A stretch of DNA of 56,184 bases from Pseudomonas sp. CHM02 (GCF_000612585.1 NZ_JFCA01000045.1:1-56184), one strand, 5' to 3'; positions 29,716 through 38,653 are shown, numbered from the stretch's first letter. Numbers and translations are program-made. Notes: a model not told the origin generated them from the letters alone.

Positions 29716-31791
29716 ATGGCGCAAACGCTGTTCAAGCTTTTTTTCACTCAACGTCTGGCCGCGTTGGCCAGCACGGAGTCGCTGCGAGCGATTCGTGAAG
29801 GGTTGTTGTGGATCCTGCCATGCCTGCTGGTGTCAGCGGGTTTTCTGATCCTGTCCGAATGTGCCCGGGTACTGGGCTTCGACCCGCAGGTAGTGGCGTT
29901 CCTGGCTGGCCTGCACAACCAGATCAGCTCGGTGATCCCGCTGCTGGTCGCCGCTTCGATTGGCTACATGCTGGCGATCCAGCATCGACTTCCCCAACTG
30001 CCCGTGGCGTTCCTGTGCCTGGCACACGTGGTAGTGGCGACGTTTATCCTGCGCGACTACCCCCGGGCTTCGGCTACCTTCTTACTGTTTATCGCCATTG
30101 CGTCGCCGCTGCTGAATGTGCCGGCAATTGCCTGGCTGCACCGTTATCGCTGGACCCGACTGGTCAACGAAGACCTGGTGGGACACAACCTGCGCGGTAC
30201 CATCAATATGGTGGTGCCGGGCGCCATCACCGCCCTGGCGTTGGTGGTGGTGCTGTCCTTGCTGCTCCAGATTCCGTATGTGGTGCAGCTCCAGGGGCCT
30301 CAGGTGCTCGACGCCCTGGCGTCGCCCTACGGCAGCGGCCTGTTTGTGACCCTGATGAATTCGCTGCTGTGGTTTTTCGGGATCCACGGTGTGTACGCCA
30401 TGCAACCGCTGTTCGACGTACTGGACCAGGCCGTGGTGCTGAACAGCACTGCATTGGCGGCGGGCGAGCCGATCAAGTACGTGTTGAACAGCGGCCTGTT
30501 GGGCAGCTTTGCGTTTATCGGTGGTTCGGGCGGTGCGTTGTGCCTGTTGCTGGCGATCCTGCTGTTTTCCAAGAGCCAGTCCATGCGCCTGTTGGCCGTG
30601 GCGAGTTTGCCGCTTTCGCTGTTCAACGTCAGTGAAGTGCTGTTGTTCGGTCTGCCGATCATCCTCAACCCACGGTTGTTCATACCGTTTCTGATCGTCC
30701 CCGCGTTGAACACCATGGTGGCGTTGACGGTGGTGCAGATGGGATGGGTGTCGCCGGCGGTAGCCAGCGTCCCGTTCACGGCGCCGGTGCTGCTCAATGC
30801 CTACCTCAGTACCCAGGGCGACCTGGTCGCGGTGGTGCTGCAAGTGGCGCTGCTGGGCCTGGGCACCCTGGTGTATGCGCCGTACGTGCGTGCGATTCAT
30901 CGTCAGGCCGCCGAAGGCGGCACGGTGTACCTCAAGTCCCTGGACATGACCTTCCGTGGCCTTGAAGAAAAGGGCCGGCTGCGCGAGCTGGACCCGGTGC
31001 TTGCCTCCCACAAGACCCTGGCGCGCCAGGCGACTGAACTGAGCCGCATCCAGCAGATCAGCGACTATGAGTTCTACCTCGAATTCCAGCCGCAAGTCTC
31101 GGCCCGCACGGGCTTGTGCACCGGGTGTGAAGCGCTGATGCGCGCCCGTGATGCCGAGGGCAAGGTGCATTCGCCCTGGGAGTTCCTGCAGTGGCTGGCC
31201 CAGGCGCGGTTGATGCCGGATGTGGATGTGTGGGTGGCGTCCCAGGCGGTTCGCCAGTACCAGAAATGGCAAAAGCTCGGCTTCAGTTTGCCGATGACCA
31301 TCAATATTTCCAGCGCGACCCTGACCGACGCCGCCTATGGTGAACGCCTGGTGGAGATCCTCGCCCAGGCCCACGGGCAGGTCTCGGTGGAAATCACTGA
31401 AGACGCGCTGGTGAGTGACATCCAGGTCACGCGCCAGGCCATCCGGAAGTTGCAAGCCATCGGCGCCAAGGTCTACATCGACGACTTCGGCACCGGGTTC
31501 TCGGCCTTGAGCTACCTGCACCAGTTCCCGGTCGACTTTATCAAGATCGACCGCAGCTTCGTGGTGGCCCAGCACGACCCCAAGGGCGCCCAGGTCATGA
31601 CCGGCATGCTGCGCTTCTGTGAGGCGCTGAACCTGGGCGTGGTGGTGGAAGGCGTGGAGACTGCCGAGCAGTTGGCCTTCCTGAGTACTGGCGCCGATCT
31701 GATTATCCAGGGCTGGTATTTCAGCAAGGCGCTGCCGGGTGATCAGTTGCAAGGCTTTGTGCGTGAGCGTGAAGCGCTGGCGCAGGCCTAG
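29716..31791 (+). CDS. PTS EIIC membrane domain fused to an EAL c-di-GMP phosphodiesterase domain
   Basis: 691 residues. The first ~400 residues are a polytopic PTS EIIC-type sugar permease domain (many hydrophobic helices, with SLLWFFGIHGVYAMQPLF and GFGGSGGALCLLLA-like segments). The C-terminal ~250 residues form an EAL domain: E472-A-L motif, INISSATL, VSVEITEDAL, YIDDFGTGFSALSYL (D589-D590), IDRSFV and VVEGVETAEQ. All key metal and catalytic positions look intact and no GGDEF is present, so it should degrade c-di-GMP. GAGGG lies just before the ATG. It likely couples sugar sensing at the membrane to c-di-GMP turnover. Confidence 0.9.
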   Translation: MAQTLFKLFFTQRLAALASTESLRAIREGLLWILPCLLVSAGFLILSECARVLGFDPQVVAFLAGLHNQISSVIPLLVAASIGYMLAIQHRLPQLPVAFLCLAHVVVATFILRDYPRASATFLLFIAIASPLLNVPAIAWLHRYRWTRLVNEDLVGHNLRGTINMVVPGAITALALVVVLSLLLQIPYVVQLQGPQVLDALASPYGSGLFVTLMNSLLWFFGIHGVYAMQPLFDVLDQAVVLNSTALAAGEPIKYVLNSGLLGSFAFIGGSGGALCLLLAILLFSKSQSMRLLAVASLPLSLFNVSEVLLFGLPIILNPRLFIPFLIVPALNTMVALTVVQMGWVSPAVASVPFTAPVLLNAYLSTQGDLVAVVLQVALLGLGTLVYAPYVRAIHRQAAEGGTVYLKSLDMTFRGLEEKGRLRELDPVLASHKTLARQATELSRIQQISDYEFYLEFQPQVSARTGLCTGCEALMRARDAEGKVHSPWEFLQWLAQARLMPDVDVWVASQAVRQYQKWQKLGFSLPMTINISSATLTDAAYGERLVEILAQAHGQVSVEITEDALVSDIQVTRQAIRKLQAIGAKVYIDDFGTGFSALSYLHQFPVDFIKIDRSFVVAQHDPKGAQVMTGMLRFCEALNLGVVVEGVETAEQLAFLSTGADLIIQGWYFSKALPGDQLQGFVREREALAQA

Positions 31792-32621
31792 TAACCGCGC
31801 CGAGTCTGTTCGATCTCCTCGATCAGCCCGTCGATACCGGCCAGGCGCGCACGGTTGTCATGATCCCAGGGGTGAAAGCCGGGTTTGAAGTAGTGCAGCC
31901 AAGGCACCAGCATCCGTGGGAAAACACCCTTCGGTCCATACAGAAACTTCAACATGCGCCAGAAGCCTCTCAAGTGCCCACCCGACTTGCGGTCGGCAAT
32001 CAGCAGGCGCAGGTGAAAGTCGAACACCACCAGCCAGAAGAACACCGTCGTGGTCAGCATGGTCCCGGTGCGCAGTAAGTAGCGCTTGGGGCCGGGCTTG
32101 ATCACGCAGTTCCACACGTCGAAGGCCACCGCCTTGTGTTCGGTTTCCTCCAGGGCGTGCCAATACCACATCTGCTGGTAGCCCTTGAGTGAGTCGCCGA
32201 AGCGCGACGGGTCGCTCAACAGGATTTCTGCCAGCATCGCCGTGTAATGCTCAAGCGCGATGGTCACCGCCAGGTTGAAGGACGCTGGCAGGTGTTTTTT
32301 CTGCAGGTCGAGGATGAACTTCAGCCGACGGTCGAGGGTGTGTGCGGGCAGCCCTGCAGCTTGCAACAGGTCGTTGTAGGCCACGTGCTCGCGGCTGTGC
32401 ATGGCTTCCTGGCCGATGAAACCCTGGATCTCTTTCTTCAGCGCCGGGTCGTCGATGTGCTGACGGTAGTGGCGCACGCTGTCCATGAAAAACAGCTCGC
32501 CCTGGGGAAACAGCAGCGACAGCGCATTGAAGAAATGCGTGATGAACGGACCCTGTTCGTGCCAGTTCTTGATGCGTTCGGGTGGCAGGGCAAAGCGGAT
32601 GTCACGGCGGATCGGCAACAT
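31788..32621 (-). CDS. PF10118-family predicted metal-dependent hydrolase
   Basis: 277 residues, helical, with repeated carboxylate/His motifs suited to a ferritin-like diiron site: EAMHSREH, EHYTAMLAEI and EETEHKAVAFDVW. The family is annotated as predicted metal-dependent hydrolase with no known reaction. A hydrophobic stretch (FFWLVVFDFHLRLL) near the middle may touch the membrane. CAGGAG lies 9 nt before the ATG. Third gene of the BVMO-SDR operon (15 bp after the SDR). Its stop shares the bases CTAG with the convergent EAL gene. Confidence 0.75.
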   Translation of the reverse strand: MLPIRRDIRFALPPERIKNWHEQGPFITHFFNALSLLFPQGELFFMDSVRHYRQHIDDPALKKEIQGFIGQEAMHSREHVAYNDLLQAAGLPAHTLDRRLKFILDLQKKHLPASFNLAVTIALEHYTAMLAEILLSDPSRFGDSLKGYQQMWYWHALEETEHKAVAFDVWNCVIKPGPKRYLLRTGTMLTTTVFFWLVVFDFHLRLLIADRKSGGHLRGFWRMLKFLYGPKGVFPRMLVPWLHYFKPGFHPWDHDNRARLAGIDGLIEEIEQTRRGY

Positions 32622-32636
32622 AGTGCGTGCTCCTGT

Positions 32637-33527
32637 TCAGAGACGAGTCTCGTCGTTGGTTTCAAACACCGGCGTGCGTGGCTTGGGGGCCATGCGCCTG
32701 CTGGCGAACACCACCAGGGCTTGATAGGCCGCCGGCAGGCAGCGGGCGAGCAGGTCGAGGAAATACGCGTCACGGCCGATGAGTACGCGACGTTTGTTTT
32801 TGCGCACGCCTTGCAGGATCACCTTGGCGGCCTGGTCGGCGTCGGTAATGAACAGTTTTTCGAAGTCGGCGCGCGCCTGCTGTTCGCTGTGGATGAGGAA
32901 ACCGGTCATGTTCGCGTCGATACGGCTGCTGCGGCAGATGTCGGTGCGAATGCCGCCAGGGTGCACGCAGGTGGCCGATACGCCACAGCGTTGCATGTCC
33001 AATTCCTGGCGCAGGGATTCGGTAAAGCCGCGCACCGCAAACTTGGTCGCGTTGTAGCCGCTCATGCCCGGTTGGGCGAACAGGCCGAACACGCTTGAGG
33101 TGTTGATCACATGGCCATCGCCGCTGGCTTTCAGGTAGGGCAGGAAGGCCTTGGTGCCGTGGACCACGCCCCAGAAGTTGATGCCGACGATCCACTCCAG
33201 GTCGGCGTAGTCCACGCCTTCCACGGTGCTCGACAGGGCTACTCCGGCATTGTTGAACACCAGGTTGACCTGGCCGTGATCGGCTACGCAGCGCGCGGCC
33301 CACTCTTCCATGGCCTGGCGGTCGGACACATCCAGTACCTGGGTGGTGATCAACACAGGTGCCAGCGTCGAGGTCTTGATCAGCGCCAGGGTCTGGTCCA
33401 GCCCCTGGCTGTTTTTGTCCGCCAGCGCCAGGTGGCAACCGTCACGCGCCAGGGCCAATCCCAGGGCGCGGCCCATGCCGGATGCCGCGCCGGTAATCGC
33501 CGCCACGCGGCCGTTGAATGACTTCAT
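32637..33527 (-). CDS. Short-chain dehydrogenase/reductase (SDR)
   Basis: 296 residues. Cofactor motif TGAASGMG (12-19), NNAG (92-95), catalytic Ser near 144, Tyr158 and Lys162 (YxxxK). Classical SDR with a longer C-terminal extension of about 50 residues. It probably oxidises an alcohol to a ketone or the reverse. GGAGG lies about 10 nt before the ATG at 33527, which overlaps the monooxygenase stop by 4 bp, so the two are translationally coupled. An upstream ATG at 33713 lies wholly inside the monooxygenase gene and was rejected. Confidence 0.88.
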   Translation of the reverse strand: MKSFNGRVAAITGAASGMGRALGLALARDGCHLALADKNSQGLDQTLALIKTSTLAPVLITTQVLDVSDRQAMEEWAARCVADHGQVNLVFNNAGVALSSTVEGVDYADLEWIVGINFWGVVHGTKAFLPYLKASGDGHVINTSSVFGLFAQPGMSGYNATKFAVRGFTESLRQELDMQRCGVSATCVHPGGIRTDICRSSRIDANMTGFLIHSEQQARADFEKLFITDADQAAKVILQGVRKNKRRVLIGRDAYFLDLLARCLPAAYQALVVFASRRMAPKPRTPVFETNDETRL

Positions 33528-35062
33528 GACAGGCTGCCCTCCGGGGTGGAGTGGGGCGCCGGCGCAGGGCGGCCGGGCGCGTTGACCGGCAGCAGGTCGG
33601 CCACATAGTCCTTGAGCGCAAACTGCCGCGTGACCTGCTTGAAGCGCCAGGTCGAGCCGGGCCACAGGGTGGTGTTCTTGCCGGTACGTGGGTCGAGGTA
33701 CCAGCTTTGGCAACCGCCGGTATTCCAGATGGTGCGTTTGAGTTTGGCTTGCAGTTGCTGGTTGTAGGCGCTTTCCACGCCGGGTTTGACGTCCACCGTG
33801 GCGATGCGATGCCGTTGCATTTGCTGGAGCGCGTCGACGATATAAGTCACCTGGGCTTCGATCATCAGGATCATCGAGTTATGCCCCAGGCCGGTATTGG
33901 GCCCGACGATCAGGAACAGGTTGGGATAGCCGGGCACCGTGGTGCCCTTGTAGGCGTGGGCGCCATCCTGCCAGGTGTCCATCAGGTCGACACCGCCGCG
34001 CCCGATGATGCGTTCGCGGGGCAGGGGATCGGTGGCCTGGAAGCCGGTGCCGAAGATCAGGCAGTCCGCCGGGTGCTTGATGCCGTCGGCGGTGATCACG
34101 CCGTCAGCTTCGATGCGCAGCACGCGTTCGGTGACCACGTCGACATTGCTGCGCGACAACGCGGGGTAATAGTCATTGGAAATCAGCACGCGCTTGCAGC
34201 CGAGGGTGTAGTCCGGGGTCAGGGTCTTGCGCAGGGAAGGACGGGCCACTTGTCTGTGCAGGTGGCGCAGGGCGATTTTCTGCACGATGTTCATCAGGCG
34301 TGGGTGCAGGGCAAAGCCGATCACGCGGCCTTCCAGCGCCCAGTAAAAAGCGCTGCGCACCAGGCGCTGGGTGAAGGGCAGGTGCTGGAACAGCCAGCGC
34401 TCGATGGGGGAAATCGCCCGGTCGGGCTTGGGCATGATCCACGGTGGGGTGCGCTGGAACAGATCCAGGTGAGCCACCTGTGGCGCGATCTGCGGCACAA
34501 ACTGAATGGCGCTGGCGCCGGTGCCGATCACCGCGACGCGTTTGCCCTTCAAGGAATAGTCGTGGTCCCACTGTTGGGAATGAAAGCGCTTGCCCTTGAA
34601 ACTGTCGAGACCCGCAATGTCCGGCAGCGCCGGGCGCGACAGGCCGCCCATGCCCGACACCAGCACCCGCGCACTGACCTGGCGGCCATCGCTGAAGCGC
34701 AACTGCCAGCGTTGCTGGTGCTCGTCGTACACCGCCTGCTCGAGGCCCATGCCGAAACGCAGGTACGGCGCCAATTCGAAGCGCGTGGCGCACTGCTCCA
34801 GGTACGCACGGATCTCCGCTTGCGGCGCGAACTGCCGCGTCCAGTTCGGGTTGGGCGCAAAGGAAAACGAATACACGTGGGACTGCACATCGCAGGCGCA
34901 GCCGGGGTAATGGTTATCCCGCCAGGTGCCGCCGAGGGTGTCGGCCTGCTCGGCGATAAAGAAGTCGGTGAACCCGGCTTCCTTGAGCTTGATTGCCATG
35001 CACAGGCCGGCGAAGCCGGAGCCGATGATGGCAATGTCGATTGAATCACTCTGGGCATTCAT
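33524..35062 (-). CDS. Flavin-containing Baeyer-Villiger-type monooxygenase
   Basis: 512 residues. FAD-binding GSGFAG (14-19), NADPH-binding GTGASA (180-185), and between them the Baeyer-Villiger fingerprint FxGxxxHxxxWD at residues 155-166 (F155, G157, H161, W165, D166). The reaction class converts ketones to esters using NADPH and O2. First gene of an operon with an SDR and a PF10118 protein, divergent from an alpha/beta hydrolase that could cleave the ester. The natural substrate is inferred from the neighbouring alkane genes, not shown. Confidence 0.9.
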   Translation of the reverse strand: MNAQSDSIDIAIIGSGFAGLCMAIKLKEAGFTDFFIAEQADTLGGTWRDNHYPGCACDVQSHVYSFSFAPNPNWTRQFAPQAEIRAYLEQCATRFELAPYLRFGMGLEQAVYDEHQQRWQLRFSDGRQVSARVLVSGMGGLSRPALPDIAGLDSFKGKRFHSQQWDHDYSLKGKRVAVIGTGASAIQFVPQIAPQVAHLDLFQRTPPWIMPKPDRAISPIERWLFQHLPFTQRLVRSAFYWALEGRVIGFALHPRLMNIVQKIALRHLHRQVARPSLRKTLTPDYTLGCKRVLISNDYYPALSRSNVDVVTERVLRIEADGVITADGIKHPADCLIFGTGFQATDPLPRERIIGRGGVDLMDTWQDGAHAYKGTTVPGYPNLFLIVGPNTGLGHNSMILMIEAQVTYIVDALQQMQRHRIATVDVKPGVESAYNQQLQAKLKRTIWNTGGCQSWYLDPRTGKNTTLWPGSTWRFKQVTRQFALKDYVADLLPVNAPGRPAPAPHSTPEGSLS

Positions 35063-35326
35063 AGGCAGTCCTTCGTGGGCATCGGGTGTGCTCCTTTCTT
35101 GTTTTGTCTTTTAGATAGAACACCATTGCAAAGAAAAATTGAATTACTTATTTTAAAAAAATTTTAAATAATCTACCTGAAAATATCGCCTACGCTAGTC
35201 CCAGGCTCCTCATGTGCGACTTGTCCGACGGACAGGCACGACGTTCAGGTCCAGGGTGTGGACGATGGCTGAGGCTCGATCAATTCCGGTCGGGTCGTCA
35301 GCAGCAGGGATGCAGAGGACCGAGCT
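35063..35326. promoter_or_regulatory. AT-rich divergent promoter region (monooxygenase operon / hydrolase)
   Basis: A 264-bp spacer with a very A/T-rich core (about 35105-35185). It contains an imperfect inverted repeat centred near 35160 (TTATTTTAAAA / TTTTAAATAA) and ATTGCAA-N7-TTGAATT at 35125-35145, a weak relative of the repeat upstream of alkB. Shared control of both directions is plausible. Confidence 0.45.
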
Positions 35327-36325
35327 ATGGCTGGTGAATGGGTTATCGCTGCGGCTGTTTTCATAGGCGCGAGCGCGGTTTTGTGGGGCTTCAGCACGTG
35401 GATGACGCGGCGTATCGAGGCCGCTGTTCCGATCAACGGGCGTTTCGTGGAGGTCAACGGCGAGCGCTTTCATTATTGCGAGGAAGGCAAGGGCCCGCCG
35501 CTGGTGATGATTCACGGGCTGATGGGCAGCAGTCGCAACCTGACCTACGCGTTGTCCGGGCAATTGCGCGAGCACTTTCGCGTCATCACCCTCGACCGCC
35601 CGGGGTCGGGCTATTCCATGCGCCATAAAGGCAGCGCCGCGGACCTGCCGGCCCAGGCGCGGCAAGTGGCGGCGTTCATCAATACGCTGGGCCTGGATAA
35701 ACCCCTGGTGCTGGGGCATTCCCTCGGCGGCGCAATTTCCCTGGCGCTGGCCCTTGACCATCCCCACGCGGTATCGGGGCTGGTGCTGGTGGCACCACTG
35801 ACCCATCCACAACCCACGTTGCCACTGGTGTTCTGGTCACTGGCGGTGCGACCGGCCTGGCTGCGGCGATGGGTGTCCTACACGCTGACCGTGCCCATGG
35901 GCCTGCTGACGCGCCGCTCGGTGGTCAAGGGCGTGTTCGCCCCCGACACGGCCCCGGAGGATTTCGCCACTCGCGGCGGCGGGCTGCTGGGCATGCGCCC
36001 CGACAATTTCTACGCCGCGTCCAGCGAGATTGCGTTGGTCAACGACCACCTGCCTGACATGGTCAAGCGCTACCCGCAACTGACGCTGCCCATCAGCCTG
36101 ATCTATGGCGCGCGGGATAAGGTCCTGGACTTTCGCAAACACGGCCAGGCCCTGGCCGACAAGGTCCCGGGCCTGAAGCTGCAGGTGGTGGAAGGGCGTG
36201 GACATATGCTGCCGATCACCGCTACCGCACGGGTGGTGGAGGCGGTGCAGCAGTTGGCCAAGCGTGTGCGGCCGCCGGAAAGCGCCGCGATCCTGCATCC
36301 ACCCTTTGCCTTGGCGAACAAATAA
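35327..36325 (+). CDS. Alpha/beta hydrolase (esterase/lipase-like), membrane-anchored
   Basis: 332 residues. One N-terminal transmembrane helix (about 5-24) precedes the hydrolase fold: oxyanion HG (63-64), nucleophile elbow GHSLGG (S132), acid in YGARDKVLDF and catalytic His in GRGHMLPI. Uncleaved anchors like this are common in hydrolases acting on lipids near the inner membrane. Divergent from the Baeyer-Villiger operon and upstream of alkB, so hydrolysis of esters made by the monooxygenase is a reasonable guess. Could equally act on other acyl esters. Confidence 0.85.
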   Translation: MAGEWVIAAAVFIGASAVLWGFSTWMTRRIEAAVPINGRFVEVNGERFHYCEEGKGPPLVMIHGLMGSSRNLTYALSGQLREHFRVITLDRPGSGYSMRHKGSAADLPAQARQVAAFINTLGLDKPLVLGHSLGGAISLALALDHPHAVSGLVLVAPLTHPQPTLPLVFWSLAVRPAWLRRWVSYTLTVPMGLLTRRSVVKGVFAPDTAPEDFATRGGGLLGMRPDNFYAASSEIALVNDHLPDMVKRYPQLTLPISLIYGARDKVLDFRKHGQALADKVPGLKLQVVEGRGHMLPITATARVVEAVQQLAKRVRPPESAAILHPPFALANK

Positions 36326-36435
36326 TCGTGGCCCTCACTGCGGGTTGGCGCGTCGCAAATGCTTGCCCTAGAGACCTGACCAAACGGCTGAAAAAGAGAC
36401 TGCCCAGTCACGTAAAAAAGGCCTCGAAAAAGTAG

Positions 36436-36464
36436 TTGACGACCTAACGATTCCGCGCTATTTA
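36436..36464 (+). promoter_or_regulatory. Candidate sigma-70 promoter for alkB
   Basis: TTGACG (36436-36441), a 17-bp spacer and TATTTA (36459-36464). The inverted repeat at 36476-36497 would lie across or just after the transcription start, a position suited to repression. Confidence 0.5.
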
Positions 36465-36475
36465 TTTAAAAAAAT

Positions 36476-36497
36476 ATTTCAATGTTTATTTTGAAAT
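36476..36497. promoter_or_regulatory. 22-bp inverted repeat upstream of alkB
   Basis: ATTTCAA-N8-TTGAAAT, two perfect 7-base arms. The same arms and spacing recur upstream of the acyl-CoA dehydrogenase operon at 40863-40884, suggesting a common regulator of alkane and fatty-acid genes. Confidence 0.55.
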
Positions 36498-36619
36498 GAT
36501 TTTTGAAATGCCTAAGAGCGAATAAAAATGAAAAAAACGTCTTTTATCGCATGGTTGATTTCCCGGAGCATTCAGCGCTCCCTGAACCTGTTTTCGGCCA
36601 CCCTGCCACGGAGGCTGCC

Positions 36620-37900
36620 ATGAACCAGACTTTGGCAGCGCCAAGCGTATGGACCGATGGCAAGCGTCACCTGTGGTGGCTGGGCATCATGCCACTGGCC
36701 ACGCCCTTGCTCTCCGGTGCCCTGGCGATCGCCACCGGTATCCAGCAACTCTGGTGGGTCGGTGTACTGGTGATCTTCGGCTTGATCCCACTGATCGATG
36801 GCTTGCTCGGTGAAGACGTGAGCAACCCACCCGAATCCGCCGTTACTCACCTTGAATCCCAGCGTTACTACCGCTGGATCGTCTACACCGGCGTGCTGTT
36901 TGTCATCTCCTCGGTGGTGATCACTGGCTGGCTCGCCGCTGGCGGTATCGACTGGATCATCCGGGGCGGCCTGTTGCAGGCTGCCGCCAACCTGGAGCCG
37001 TCCAGTTGGCTGTCCCACACCGCCAGCTACATCACCGCCCGCATTCAGTTGCATGGCGAACCGAGCTGGTTCACTTACCTGGGCATGGCCATGTCCACCG
37101 GCGCCGCCACCGGTATTGCAATCAACACGGCCCATGAACTGGGGCACAAGCCCAATGCACTGGAAGTGTTCCTGGCCAAGGTCACCCTGGCTCCGACCTG
37201 CTACGGGCACTTCTACACCGAACACAACCGTGGGCATCACGTGCGCGTCGCCACACCGGAAGACCCGGCCAGTTCGCGCCTGGGGGAGAGCTTCTGGGCG
37301 TTCCTGCCACGCTCGGTGTGGTTCAGTGCCCGCTCGGCGTGGAACCTGGAGCGCGAACGGCTGCGCAAGCTCGGCCTGCCAGCGTGGCATTGGCAGAACG
37401 GTGTGCTCAGCGCGTGGATGTACAGCGTAGTGTTGTGGGGCGCGATGATCGCCTGGCTCGGCGCGGCAGTGATCCCGTTCCTGATTATCCAGGGCATCTA
37501 CGGCTTCTCGCTGCTGGAAGTGGTGAATTACGTCGAGCACTACGGGCTTAAACGCCAGAAGTTGCCCAACGGCCGTTATGAGCGTTGCTCGCCACGGCAT
37601 TCGTGGAACAGCAATCGTATTGTCACCAACATCTTTCTCTTCCAACTTCAGCGTCACTCTGATCACCATGCCAACCCGACCCGTAGTTATCAGTCGTTGC
37701 GCCATTTCGATGAATCGCCGCAACTTCCCTATGGTTACGCAAGCATGATTGTCTGGGCGTATGTGCCGTACTTGTGGCGCCGGCGCATGGACCATCGTGT
37801 GCTCAATCATTACGCCGGGGATATCAGCCTGACCAATCTTCAACCTTCACAACGGTTGAAGTACCTGGAGAAGTACAGCAACAGCGCCAAACCGTTCTAA
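36620..37900 (+). CDS. alkB: Alkane 1-monooxygenase AlkB
   Basis: 426 residues, integral membrane diiron hydroxylase. The histidine boxes are present: HELGH from residue 172, EHNRGHH (His from 202), LQRHSDHH (His from 346), plus the NYVEHYGL motif. Several transmembrane helices precede the first box. It oxidises the terminal carbon of medium/long alkanes with electrons from rubredoxin and rubredoxin reductase, neither of which is encoded here. GGAGG lies upstream of the chosen ATG; in-frame ATGs at 36503 and 36551 would extend the N-terminus. Followed by Pra-type and FadL-type genes on the same strand. Confidence 0.95.
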   Translation: MNQTLAAPSVWTDGKRHLWWLGIMPLATPLLSGALAIATGIQQLWWVGVLVIFGLIPLIDGLLGEDVSNPPESAVTHLESQRYYRWIVYTGVLFVISSVVITGWLAAGGIDWIIRGGLLQAAANLEPSSWLSHTASYITARIQLHGEPSWFTYLGMAMSTGAATGIAINTAHELGHKPNALEVFLAKVTLAPTCYGHFYTEHNRGHHVRVATPEDPASSRLGESFWAFLPRSVWFSARSAWNLERERLRKLGLPAWHWQNGVLSAWMYSVVLWGAMIAWLGAAVIPFLIIQGIYGFSLLEVVNYVEHYGLKRQKLPNGRYERCSPRHSWNSNRIVTNIFLFQLQRHSDHHANPTRSYQSLRHFDESPQLPYGYASMIVWAYVPYLWRRRMDHRVLNHYAGDISLTNLQPSQRLKYLEKYSNSAKPF

Positions 37901-37930
37901 GTTCAAGTAACACCTTGTTTGCATACTCGG

Positions 37931-37951
37931 GGCCTGCGTGCCGCGCAGGCC
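37931..37951. other. Stem-loop between alkB and the first Pra-type gene
   Basis: GGCCTGCG-N5-CGCAGGCC forms a perfect 8-bp stem 30 bp after the alkB stop. There is no T tract, so it may be a weak terminator or an mRNA-end stabiliser. Confidence 0.4.
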
Positions 37952-38001
37952 TCTATCGCCCGACGTTTTCCAGAACAGTTGCAAGAAAGTTGTTTGACCC
38001 G

Positions 38002-38009
38002 AACAAAAA
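38002..38009 (+). promoter_or_regulatory. AANAANAA (Crc/Hfq-type) motif before the first Pra-type gene
   Basis: AACAAAAA, 25 nt before the start codon and just upstream of AAGGGAAGGA. It matches the catabolite-activity motif bound by Hfq/Crc in Pseudomonas. Confidence 0.4.
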
Positions 38010-38033
38010 TAATTAAAGGGAAGGACGTACACC

Positions 38034-38528
38034 ATGCAAGCTCCTGCCAAGTTCACCACCCACATCGTATTGGCTGCGCTGGGCCTGATCGCCTATCACC
38101 AGGCCCAGGCTGCACGCATCGAGCCGGCCGGTAGCGCCTTTACGGCACAGGGTCCCATCAGTTTCTCCAAAGGTGCGTTGATCAGCGCCGATTGCACCAT
38201 CAAGGTGGCTGGCAAGGTCGCGGCGGATGGTTCATCGGTCAACGTCGACAAAGTGGAGTTCGACGGCGGCCTCAAGTGCAGTCGGGTCGAAGCCATCAAC
38301 TTGCCATGGATCTTAGTGGCCAAAGACACCAAGAGCGGTTCCATGTCGAAGATCAGCGTCGATGTTCATGCATTCGGCCTGGGCGGTAAGTGCGGCCCTT
38401 CGACCGCCGACGGCACGTGGGACAACGCCACCGGCAAGTTGGAAGCCGCCAATGTGCCGATTGGCGAAGACTGCAAGATCAAGACGGTGTCGATCAAGAT
38501 GCCGCCGAACTTCAAAGTTGTTGAATAA
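38034..38528 (+). CDS. PraA/PraB-type alkane oxidation activator (first copy)
   Basis: 164 residues with a signal peptide (about 1-26, ending QAQA) and a mature exported domain containing four cysteines (ADC, LKC, GKC, EDC), enough for two disulfides. It resembles the small secreted proteins described as activators of rhamnolipid-mediated alkane oxidation. It may help disperse or deliver hydrocarbon at the cell surface. Which of the two Pra names applies is uncertain. Downstream of alkB and upstream of a sister gene with the same layout. Confidence 0.75.
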   Translation: MQAPAKFTTHIVLAALGLIAYHQAQAARIEPAGSAFTAQGPISFSKGALISADCTIKVAGKVAADGSSVNVDKVEFDGGLKCSRVEAINLPWILVAKDTKSGSMSKISVDVHAFGLGGKCGPSTADGTWDNATGKLEAANVPIGEDCKIKTVSIKMPPNFKVVE

Positions 38529-38623
38529 CCGTCGGATGTTGTTGCGGTAATTGAATTGAAATTTGGCTGGAAAGGGAAGTTCTGCAGTTTCTCCGTGACC
38601 TCTCGATCATGGCCATTACCCCT

Positions 38624-38640
38624 GGCGAAATGACTTCGCC
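38624..38640. other. Stem-loop before the second Pra-type gene
   Basis: GGCGAA-ATGAC-TTCGCC, a 6-bp stem ending 20 nt before the start codon. It could influence translation or be a processing signal between the paired genes. Confidence 0.35.
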
Positions 38641-38653
38641 ATAACATGTGAGG

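Noticed and set aside
30082..31752. 556-aa open frame on the minus strand
   Set aside because: Antisense to the EIIC-EAL gene; composition is that of a GC-rich shadow frame.
33551..35044. 497-aa open frame on the plus strand
   Set aside because: Antisense to the Baeyer-Villiger monooxygenase, which has all its motifs.
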